From contig PCSD01000069.1 in NCBI GenBank assembly GCA_002771615.1, forward strand, positions 1 to 12,846: a stretch of DNA of 12,846 nucleotides. Reading direction: 5' to 3'. Positions 6,952-12,846 of this stretch are shown here, piece after piece. Numbering within the stretch: position 1 is the stretch's first letter; each line of letters starts with the position of its first letter. The notes under the pieces are model-generated. The model was not told the DNA's origin and did not search any database. It saw only the letters and a list, made by a program, of their open reading frames with translations. The stretch comes from Candidatus Falkowbacteria bacterium CG23_combo_of_CG06-09_8_20_14_all_49_15 (lineage in GTDB: Bacteria; Patescibacteriota; Patescibacteriia; Patescibacteriales; UM-FILTER-48-10). The translations under genes were made by a program, and so were the position numbers.

Positions 6952-8154
6952 TTAATCTTTTCCGGTCCAAGCGGGCGCGGCCGCGCGCGCCGTCATCTTT
7001 TTGCCGGCGCGGAAAAAATCAATTTCCACGTCTCGATCCGGCGGCAGAAGCAGAACGGCGTCGGAAAGGCGGAAACGGACGTTTAATTCTTGCCCGTTGA
7101 TGGCGGTGATCAAATCGCCGGTTTTCAAATCCAAAGCGGAGCCGAAATTAAAATTACCGGCCGACGGTTTCATAATTTCCAAGACCAAAGCGCCTTGCCT
7201 GGACGGCCAAGCCGCCGCTCCATCCAACGAAGAAAAATCGGACAAATCCTGATAGGCAACGCCGAAGTTGGCTCGCCTGATTTCGCCGGATTTCAAAAGG
7301 CTTCCCAGGGCGCTTTGAAAATAATAAGCCGGGATCGCCGCCTGTTGCCGATCGAGCAAAGCGGCAATTTCACCGGCCAGATTATAGATCATCGCCCCGG
7401 GTGAAAGCGGACCGACAGCGGAGCGGAAAAGCAAAACCGGCGCGGCTTCATCGCTCTGCATAATTTTTTTAACCGGGGCTTCAGGCTGGCTGGCAAAAGC
7501 AATCTCCGCCCGGCCTTGCCAATCAAAAGCCACCACCATCTGCCCGGGCGCAACCGTTGCCCGAGCCGCGAATTGCTTCAAAGTTAAATTTTTAGCGCCA
7601 GCCAGATGAAAAAAATAAAAATCGGTCAAAGGGTCAAAACGATAATCATTGATCGCGTAAATATTGTTTTCCGCGTCCATGGCTTCATATCCTGACCAAA
7701 GAATTAAGCCTTTTTCCGGCTTGGTGTCTTTTTCCAAGCCTACGGGCCGCCAGGACGTCAAAATCCAGCCATCGCTGGTAACGGCCGCTCCCTGGCCGAC
7801 AGCCGAAGAAATCCGATAAGCCTTTAAAGTGGTGGCGCCCAAAGATAATTTTTCCGCGCTGTCCTTGGGAAAAATCCCCACCAGCCCGATCCGGCCGGCG
7901 GCCGCGACCGCCGCCGCCTGCTGGTCCTGTTCAATCACTATGCTCTTGCCTTTCTGCTGGATCAGCTTCTGCCATTCAAACCAGCCTTTTTCCCAAGCCG
8001 GACTATCACCGACCGCGGCAAAATAAAAACTGTCCGGCAGATAAAACCTGGATAACCAGCCGCCCAAAAAACCCGCGGCCAAACTGAAAAATACGGCCAG
8101 GATAATGTAAACTAAGCGTGAAATATTTTTGGTGTCAGGAAAAATCTTGAACAT
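6952..8154 (-). CDS. HtrA/DegP-like membrane protein with PDZ domain, predicted inactive protease
   Basis: The 400-aa product has one N-terminal transmembrane anchor (about residues 12-33), a trypsin-like scaffold (about 105-270) and a C-terminal PDZ domain (about 294-389; GDLITAINGQEL at 346-357). The order and wording match S1C serine proteases: GQGAAVTSDGWILT (120-133) corresponds to GSGFIVSSDGLILT, and DPLTDFYFFHL (174-184) to DPVNDLAVIKI. But the catalytic His in TNxHVV is Arg136 (TSWRPV), and GNSGGPL aligns with LSPGAMI (250-256), so the nucleophile Ser is Pro252. Asp178, the aspartate of the triad, is retained. It should therefore lack HtrA-type proteolysis and may act as a PDZ-based chaperone or adaptor outside the membrane (inference). 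The alignment was made by eye. It lies 25 bp after a polytopic membrane protein gene and 38 bp before pgk, same strand. Confidence 0.8.
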   Translation of the reverse strand: MFKIFPDTKNISRLVYIILAVFFSLAAGFLGGWLSRFYLPDSFYFAAVGDSPAWEKGWFEWQKLIQQKGKSIVIEQDQQAAAVAAAGRIGLVGIFPKDSAEKLSLGATTLKAYRISSAVGQGAAVTSDGWILTSWRPVGLEKDTKPEKGLILWSGYEAMDAENNIYAINDYRFDPLTDFYFFHLAGAKNLTLKQFAARATVAPGQMVVAFDWQGRAEIAFASQPEAPVKKIMQSDEAAPVLLFRSAVGPLSPGAMIYNLAGEIAALLDRQQAAIPAYYFQSALGSLLKSGEIRRANFGVAYQDLSDFSSLDGAAAWPSRQGALVLEIMKPSAGNFNFGSALDLKTGDLITAINGQELNVRFRLSDAVLLLPPDRDVEIDFFRAGKKMTARAAAPAWTGKD

Positions 8155-8179
8155 AAAAAATAATTACTTGCCCAGCCGG

Positions 8180-8941
8180 TCAATACCAGCGTGCCGTCAA
8201 TAAAACGACGGCAATACTGCCCAACCCGAAACCAAGATAATAACGGGCAATCTTCCGATTTTCTCCGGTGAGCAGGTGGATCCGAGCCAGACCGAAAAAA
8301 ATATAATAAAAAACAGCGAAGATATAGCCAAGGAGAAAATTTTCCAAGGGCAAATAGAACATCACCATGAAAATCTCCCCCAGCGACAGAATCCCAATCA
8401 GAAAAATCGCCATATACTCGCGGCGGTAGACAGAAAACAGCTGAGCCAGAATATAAGTCAAAACAATCATGACCGACAGCATAACCAGAACCAAAGGCCA
8501 ATGGGGCCAGCGCAACCAAGTGACCAGGCCATAAATGGCGGAAGAAAAGAAAAAAACAATGGCAAAAGCGGCAAAATTCGCGGTATTATTCAAGGATAAT
8601 AATGAACTTTTCTTCTCTTCCCGATCTAACCTGAATAAAGACAGCAGGAAAAAATACATAAAGAAAGCGCTGATAATGAAACAGGCATGCAGAAAAGCGG
8701 TCCGGGCAAAAACCGCGCTGAACGCGGACAAACCCAATATATACAAAGGGGCCAGAATCCAAACTGAAGTCCAAGAACGGCCGGACGCGCCGAAATGGCG
8801 ATAAAGGCGCGCCAGAACACCCAGCCCCAGAACAGCCAACCCCGTTAGGGCATAAATGGTTTTCGGCCAGGCTAAAATCGCTTCAAAGACCGTAAAAACG
8901 AAAAACGGCGACAAAAAAATTAACAAACGGTGATAAAGCAT
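8180..8941 (-). CDS. Polytopic membrane protein of unknown function
   Basis: Not assigned to a known family. The 253-aa product is highly hydrophobic with about eight predicted transmembrane helices (roughly 5-25, 30-46, 60-78, 82-104, 120-140, 148-170, 176-195, 200-220, 232-249, some possibly re-entrant). One longer cytoplasmic-type loop, residues 105-118, contains RLDREEKK. No catalytic motif was recognised. Loops are short, so it may be a small-molecule or lipid-handling protein or a structural partner of the surface proteins on either side; nothing in the sequence decides this. It sits 36 bp after the beta-propeller lipoprotein gene and 25 bp before the HtrA-like gene. The ATG at 8941 has no close SD, but an AGGAG lies further upstream (8962-8966) at good spacing from an in-frame ATT, so a 5-residue longer N-terminus is conceivable. 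Confidence 0.7.
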   Translation of the reverse strand: MLYHRLLIFLSPFFVFTVFEAILAWPKTIYALTGLAVLGLGVLARLYRHFGASGRSWTSVWILAPLYILGLSAFSAVFARTAFLHACFIISAFFMYFFLLSLFRLDREEKKSSLLSLNNTANFAAFAIVFFFSSAIYGLVTWLRWPHWPLVLVMLSVMIVLTYILAQLFSVYRREYMAIFLIGILSLGEIFMVMFYLPLENFLLGYIFAVFYYIFFGLARIHLLTGENRKIARYYLGFGLGSIAVVLLTARWY

Positions 8942-8961
8942 AGCCGAACAATTAATGTCTG

Positions 8962-8966
8962 CTCCT
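8962..8966 (-). promoter_or_regulatory. Shine-Dalgarno AGGAG, placed for a possible ATT start
   Basis: Read on the minus strand, AGGAG is followed by 5 nt and then ATT (8956-8954), which is in frame with and 15 nt upstream of the annotated ATG at 8941. From the ATG itself the spacing is 20 nt, too long for normal initiation. Since most genes in this window lack a full SD, a well-formed one may be meaningful, or it may be chance. Confidence 0.3.
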
Positions 8967-8977
8967 AAAAAAGCGGA

Positions 8978-11320
8978 CTAATTAAAGATCTGAAAATCAT
9001 CGTCTTGGGCGCCGGTCCCGAGACGGAGATCAAGCGATGCTTTGTCCGCGAGATCCGCTAAATCATTGATTTTCAGATAGTTATTGGACAAAGTATACAG
9101 GGAATCCCCGATATAAAGGCAACGCCGGACTGAATTATCATAGTAGTTGATCCCGCCCCAAAAATCCCGTTTGGAATCCTGTCCGTTGGAATGGTCAACT
9201 TCTCCCCGCAGGCGGATCTGGTCGCGGCTGAGGTCAAACACCAAAGCGCCGCTGAAAGTTTGATAACGGCCCAAAATACTGTTGAAACTTGAGCTGTATG
9301 AGGCCGGAATAGCCAGAAGATTTTTCTCGCGGCTGAACAGAAAAGCTTTATGGTCATAAAGAGCGATGGAATCGCTGTTTGTATAGTTTAAGACGTATTT
9401 GGCCAACTCCTGAGGATGACTCACATCCGAAACGTCAAACAAGGAAATTTTCAATCCCTGGGTAATGAAACCGCCGGAACTATTCTCTTTCGTTTCTTTG
9501 CCTATGCCGATCAAAGTGTTCTCATCATACGGATGCAAATAATTGGAAAATCCGGGAATCTTTAAAGCGCCCAGGACGCGGGGATTGCGCGGATCAGACA
9601 GATCAATCGTAAACAGCGGATCCATCTGCTTGAAAGTGACCAAATAGGCGCGCTGGCCAAGAAAGCGGACGGAATAAATCTGCTCGCCAGGCGCCAAACC
9701 GGTTACGCGGCCGGTCAGAGCGAGATTTTTATCCAAGACAAAAACATTTGTGGACGATTCTTCTTCTTCGCCGGCGAAGCTTGACCATTGCCGGCTTTTG
9801 GTCGTGGCCACACGGAAATAGCCGTCTTTTTCATCCATGGAAAACTGGTTCAAAACCAGTCCGGGCACGGCTCCTTGGGCTTGATGAGTGATTTTCCCCT
9901 GCTCTAAACTGATTTTATGGATAATCGTCTTTTCCCGCTCTTCTTGGTTGGATTTAATCATTTCCCGCGTTTTCTGTTCCAACTCCGCTTCCAGCTTTTT
10001 CCGCTCATCCGAACCCAACCGGCTAGCATAGCCTTCCAAAAGCTCGCCGATTTTTCTCATCTTTTCTTCCTCGCGCAGTATATCACGGTCCGCTGATTCA
10101 ATTTTCTTCAACCGGTCCTGCAAACGCGCGCTTAAACGCGGGAAAAGCACGGCCCGCATCGCTTTAATCATAAAACTGTATTCGTCCAAATATTGAGTAA
10201 AAGTTAAATACAGATTATCGCGCGAAACATAAATGTTCTGCCCGCTCGGCAAAAGATAGGCTTCGGCTTGGACGCTCTTGTCCAGATCGCCCAAATCCAG
10301 GCTGTTGACAACGGTCAGGTTATAGCCGTTGTAAGGCAGATCAAAATAATACAAACCGGGCGCGTAGCAAGAATTTGATCCGGCGCAATGGCTGGCCGTT
10401 TCTTTTTCATTATCCCACATTTTCGGCAGAAATTCCTCCCACTCGCCTTGAAAAGAATTGATATTGCTTAAAAGATAAAGCTGGTCGTCAATCAAGCGCG
10501 CGTCCGTGTACTGGCCGGAGAAATGGAAGCTTTTCAGCTGGCGCGGCGCTTTTTTGTCTGCCAGATCAAATACTTTGCAAAAAACCAAAGGCCGGTCCGG
10601 CAGAAGGGACTCTTTGGCCGGCGCGGTTGTCTCTTGGCTGGAAACACCTGCTTCCGGACTGGATATGCCATTCTGGGACGGATCAATCATTAGCTCTTCA
10701 TCAAAAAGACGCGGTTGATAATCATAATAATATGGTTGATAAACATTCCGTTCCCCGATGACAATCAGTTTGTCGCCGCGCAAAAAAATCTCAGACGGGC
10801 GGTCGCGGAAGGCGATACGGGCCAGGATGCCCGCTTTAGCCGGCGGATAGGCTTCAATAATATAAAGGTCTTGTTTAGCCAGGGCATAAATATACCGCCC
10901 GTCAGTTTTGACAATATCCGCTTCATCCACGCCCGCCACTTGGACATTGGTCCGCGAGTAATCACTTGCTCCGCCACCCGCTTGTTCGGCAGCAGAGGGC
11001 ATCGGCAAGCCCGGTGCCGCGGACGCATCAGCCGCGCCTGTTTCCATTTTTAACGCCCTTTCATTAACGGCCAAATCGTTGACCGCGCCATAAGAAAAAA
11101 AATTGCTATGAGGCTGATTTTCAACAAAAAAATCCAAAAAATCCTCAGTACTGGAAAATTTTTTCATACCGGCCGGCCCGTCGGTTGAAGATCCGAATCC
11201 GCCCGGACCGGAAACGGATGGCAAATCAATCGGCCGGATCAAAGAACAGCTGGATAAAAACATGGCCAAAACGGCCAAAGGCAGGCATTGATAAAAAATT
11301 TTTTTTACTTGCATAAACAT
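8978..11320 (-). CDS. Secreted beta-propeller domain lipoprotein (PF09826-type) with coiled-coil insert
   Basis: The 780-aa product begins with a lipoprotein signal peptide: basic MFMQVKK, hydrophobic core 8-21, lipobox LSSC with lipidated Cys25. A low-complexity Gly/Ser/Pro tether precedes the family signature NVQVAGVDEADIVKTDG (125-141), diagnostic of PF09826 beta-propeller proteins. Further blades show repeated patterns such as QNIYVSRDNLYLTFT (361-375), PGLVLNQFSMDEKDGYFRVAT (486-506, in part) and GEQIYSVRFLGQRAYLVTF later on. Residues about 396-466 form a strongly charged Lys/Glu-rich helix, likely a coiled coil, inserted between blades. Family members are extracellular and their function is not established; binding or adhesion at the cell surface is plausible. 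The gene follows the 110-aa unknown by 37 bp and precedes the membrane protein by 36 bp. Met3 is an alternative start; neither has a good SD. Confidence 0.88.
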   Translation of the reverse strand: MFMQVKKIFYQCLPLAVLAMFLSSCSLIRPIDLPSVSGPGGFGSSTDGPAGMKKFSSTEDFLDFFVENQPHSNFFSYGAVNDLAVNERALKMETGAADASAAPGLPMPSAAEQAGGGASDYSRTNVQVAGVDEADIVKTDGRYIYALAKQDLYIIEAYPPAKAGILARIAFRDRPSEIFLRGDKLIVIGERNVYQPYYYDYQPRLFDEELMIDPSQNGISSPEAGVSSQETTAPAKESLLPDRPLVFCKVFDLADKKAPRQLKSFHFSGQYTDARLIDDQLYLLSNINSFQGEWEEFLPKMWDNEKETASHCAGSNSCYAPGLYYFDLPYNGYNLTVVNSLDLGDLDKSVQAEAYLLPSGQNIYVSRDNLYLTFTQYLDEYSFMIKAMRAVLFPRLSARLQDRLKKIESADRDILREEEKMRKIGELLEGYASRLGSDERKKLEAELEQKTREMIKSNQEEREKTIIHKISLEQGKITHQAQGAVPGLVLNQFSMDEKDGYFRVATTKSRQWSSFAGEEEESSTNVFVLDKNLALTGRVTGLAPGEQIYSVRFLGQRAYLVTFKQMDPLFTIDLSDPRNPRVLGALKIPGFSNYLHPYDENTLIGIGKETKENSSGGFITQGLKISLFDVSDVSHPQELAKYVLNYTNSDSIALYDHKAFLFSREKNLLAIPASYSSSFNSILGRYQTFSGALVFDLSRDQIRLRGEVDHSNGQDSKRDFWGGINYYDNSVRRCLYIGDSLYTLSNNYLKINDLADLADKASLDLRLGTGAQDDDFQIFN

Positions 11321-11357
11321 ATCAATTAAAAATATAATTAACTCGAGCCTAATGAAA

Positions 11358-11690
11358 TCAGGCTAAATTAAAATTTTTCAAATCTATTTCCCGCCAGTCA
11401 TCCGCGTCCTCGTCCCATTTATAAGGCACTAAACGGTAGGATTTTTCGTCCGGACTGTAAACATATTCCACTTTGGTTTCCGAGCCGACCCGGCGGGAAA
11501 AAACCGTCTTCTTGTCCAGCACGACCGGCCGGATAATGAACTCCAGCTTCATCCGCCCCAGCGGGCCGTCAAAAATGATATGCTCAATTTCCGTGCCCCC
11601 GTCGTCCGCGGAGGAAAATTTTTCATGCTCCAAAACGGAAAAATTATCTTTGATATGGCCGACGATGCTCTCCCATTTTTCCGGTATCAT
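11358..11690 (-). CDS. Small hypothetical protein (110 aa) downstream of pilT
   Basis: Not recognised. The chosen start, the ATG at 11690, gives 110 aa and lies 10 nt after the pilT stop. A longer frame opens at 11789 but would overlap pilT by 89 bp, and its extra 33 residues are very basic, unlike the acidic rest, so the shorter form is preferred. The protein starts MIPEKWESIVGHIKDNF, with a predicted helix, followed by beta-rich segments (EIEHIIFDGPLGRMKLEFII; KVEYVYSPDEKSYRLVPYKW) and an acidic, Trp-containing tail (DEDADDW). There is no signal peptide or membrane segment, so it should be a cytoplasmic, small mixed alpha/beta protein. Its coupling to pilT suggests a partner or regulator of pilus retraction (weak inference). 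A weak 5-bp inverted repeat, AGCCT/AGGCT (11346-11364), straddles its stop. Confidence 0.7.
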   Translation of the reverse strand: MIPEKWESIVGHIKDNFSVLEHEKFSSADDGGTEIEHIIFDGPLGRMKLEFIIRPVVLDKKTVFSRRVGSETKVEYVYSPDEKSYRLVPYKWDEDADDWREIDLKNFNLA

Positions 11691-11700
11691 ATGGTTAAAA

Positions 11701-12759
11701 TTAGTAATAAACAGCCGCGGTTTCCAAATCCCTTTTCCGATTTTCCGCCACCTTTTCGGTAATTTCTCCCGCTTGCCAAAGTTTGTCAATCGCCTTATTC
11801 ATGGCCACCATGCCTTCTTTCTGGCTGGTCTGGATGATTGACGGGATCTGCTCATACTGCCCGCGCCGGATCAAGTTAGCGACGGCCCGCGTATTGATGA
11901 GCAACTCCCGGGCGGCGATCATCCCCCCGCCTTTGGCCGGCAAAAGCTGCTGAGCGACACAGGCGCGCAAAACCAAGGAAATCTGGTTCTGAACCTGCTC
12001 CTTCTGATGAGCGGGGAAAAGGTTGACTAAGCGCGAAATGGCATCGGCGGCGCTGGCGGTATGCAAGGTGCTCATGACCAAATGGCCGGTTTCCGCCGCG
12101 GTCAAAGCGGCCTGGGCGGTTTCCAGATCGCGCATCTCCCCCACCATGATGACATTCGGATCCTGGCGCAGGGCGTATTTCAGTCCATGCGCGAAACTGC
12201 GGGTATCATATCCGACCAGCCTCTGTTCAATGATGCACTGTTCTTCCTTGAAAGTATATTCAATCGGATCCTCAATGGTGATGATGTGCGCCCGCCGCTC
12301 GCGGTTGATGATATTGATCATCGCGGCCAAAGTGGTGGACTTGCCGCAACCGGACGGGCCGGTGATGATGATCAGGCCGTCTTTCAAGTGTGTAAGGCGG
12401 TAAATGTTTTCATCAAAGCCAAGCTCTTCCGGCGGCGGGACCGGCAGGATGATGCGGGCGGTCAGGCCCAAATTATTTTCTTGGAAATGCAAATTAATCC
12501 GAAAACGAAAACCAAAAAAATCTTTACTGAAGTCAACATCTTTTTTGCTGATCAGACGCGCTTTGATCTTGTCGTCAACCAAAGCATTAACCATCTTTTC
12601 CAAATCTTGGCCGGAGAGGGGGGAATCTCCGATATGGATCAAATCGCCGGCTACTCGCACGGCCGGAAAAGAGCCGGCCACCAAATGCAAATCAGAAGCG
12701 TTTTTTTCCACCGCTGTCTGAAAATATTCTTCCAACTTGCTTGCGCTCTTTTTTTCCAT
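11701..12759 (-). CDS. pilT: Type IV pilus retraction ATPase PilT
   Basis: The 352-aa length matches PilT (about 345-370). This cytoplasmic hexameric ATPase drives pilus retraction and twitching. The N-terminal domain carries the ASDLHL motif (21-26). The C-terminal RecA-like core shows Walker A GPSGCGKST (134-142), the Asp box ITIEDPIEY (160-168), Walker B VIMVGEMRD (203-211) and the His box GHLVMSTLHT (225-234). The retraction-type AVANLIRRGQ (292-301, cf. AIRNLIREGK) and the following QIPSIIQT segment favour PilT over the assembly ATPase PilB; PilU-like variants are not excluded. It is the first gene of the long minus-strand run, whose pilin gene lies over 6 kb downstream. A TATAAT precedes it. 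No strong Shine-Dalgarno is visible before the ATG. Confidence 0.95.
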   Translation of the reverse strand: MEKKSASKLEEYFQTAVEKNASDLHLVAGSFPAVRVAGDLIHIGDSPLSGQDLEKMVNALVDDKIKARLISKKDVDFSKDFFGFRFRINLHFQENNLGLTARIILPVPPPEELGFDENIYRLTHLKDGLIIITGPSGCGKSTTLAAMINIINRERRAHIITIEDPIEYTFKEEQCIIEQRLVGYDTRSFAHGLKYALRQDPNVIMVGEMRDLETAQAALTAAETGHLVMSTLHTASAADAISRLVNLFPAHQKEQVQNQISLVLRACVAQQLLPAKGGGMIAARELLINTRAVANLIRRGQYEQIPSIIQTSQKEGMVAMNKAIDKLWQAGEITEKVAENRKRDLETAAVYY

Positions 12760-12777
12760 GTGTATTTCTGAAAAATT

Positions 12778-12783
12778 ATTATA
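12778..12783 (-). promoter_or_regulatory. Candidate -10 box for the pilT-led gene run
   Basis: On the minus strand a perfect TATAAT lies 18 nt upstream of the pilT ATG in an A/T-rich 87-bp leader. The hexamer 17 nt further upstream (AAGTAA) is a poor -35, and there is no TGn extension, so the promoter is only tentative. It would give a leader of about 11 nt, similar to the short leader inferred for the CAP-domain gene. A TTCTAGAA palindrome (12811-12818) lies just upstream. Confidence 0.4.
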
Positions 12784-12825
12784 TTCTATTCTTATTTTAC
12801 TTACTTAGTTTCTAGAATTTAACGC

Positions 12826-12845
12826 AACAGTATTGTTAATTAGTT
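12826..12845. repeat. Right-edge copy of the AACAGTA...AATTAGTT words
   Basis: AACAGTA (12826-12832) and AATTAGTT (12838-12845) occur in the same order and orientation as at 2-16, with 5 extra bases (TTGTT) between them. The copy also contains the imperfect palindrome AACAGTATTGTT. Both copies lie in A/T-rich intergenic DNA, where chance similarity is more likely, so a genuine repeat is uncertain. Confidence 0.25.
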
Positions 12846-12846
12846 A

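Noticed and set aside
8112..8519. Minus-strand frame overlapping the membrane protein and HtrA-like gene
   Set aside because: It overlaps two better-supported genes in another frame; the composition looks like a frame shadow of hydrophobic codons.
11691..11789. Longer N-terminus of the small protein after pilT
   Set aside because: It overlaps the pilT coding end by 89 bp and its basic composition looks like an out-of-frame reading of pilT; an ATG 10 nt after the pilT stop is more natural.
12061..12771. 236-codon plus-strand open frame opposite pilT
   Set aside because: It is antisense to a clearly conserved ATPase, and its translation shows no recognisable motif; it results from codon bias on the other strand.

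Overview
The window looks like part of a Patescibacteria (CPR, Parcubacteria-like) chromosome. This is inferred from three things: very tight gene packing, the gene set (a small-pilin and PilT type IV pilus module, a PF09826-type beta-propeller lipoprotein, a membrane-tethered CAP-domain protein, a compact glycolytic block) and mostly weak Shine-Dalgarno sites. TGA is used as an ordinary stop (for example at the end of enolase), which argues against the CPR groups that recode TGA. No rRNA, tRNA, CRISPR array, transposase or phage gene was seen.

Layout. At the left edge (1-145) is an AT-rich non-coding stretch with a perfect hairpin (2-23) and a very good sigma70-type promoter (104-132). The promoter drives a CAP-domain surface protein (146-946, +). 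That gene converges with uppP (915-1724, -) and overlaps it by 32 bp. A divergent PAP2/DUF212-family membrane protein (1748-2185, +) starts only 23 bp from uppP, so two families linked to lipid-phosphate dephosphorylation sit back to back. A putative bidirectional terminator (about 2253-2292) separates this block from the rest.

From 12759 down to 2295 every gene is on the minus strand with gaps of 10-38 bp or overlaps. In transcription order they are pilT, a 110-aa unknown, a beta-propeller lipoprotein, a polytopic membrane protein, an HtrA-like PDZ protein, pgk, a GspG-like pilin, eno, and a phosphoglycerate mutase (GpmI-like) protein. It could be one long transcript from a promoter-like site at 12778-12783, though internal promoters are not excluded.

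Two members of this block are predicted pseudoenzymes. The 527-aa protein aligns along its whole length with cofactor-independent phosphoglycerate mutase, but about six of the seven metal/nucleophile residues and most substrate-binding residues are replaced. It is coupled to an intact-looking enolase by an ATGA overlap. The HtrA-like protein keeps the protease scaffold and PDZ domain but has Arg in place of the catalytic His and Pro in place of the catalytic Ser. Intact open frames suggest both are kept for a non-catalytic role. The pilin gene lies between pgk and eno and overlaps pgk by 10 bp, physically mixing a pilus component with lower glycolysis. The degenerate mutase beside enolase is the most promising candidate for something undescribed.
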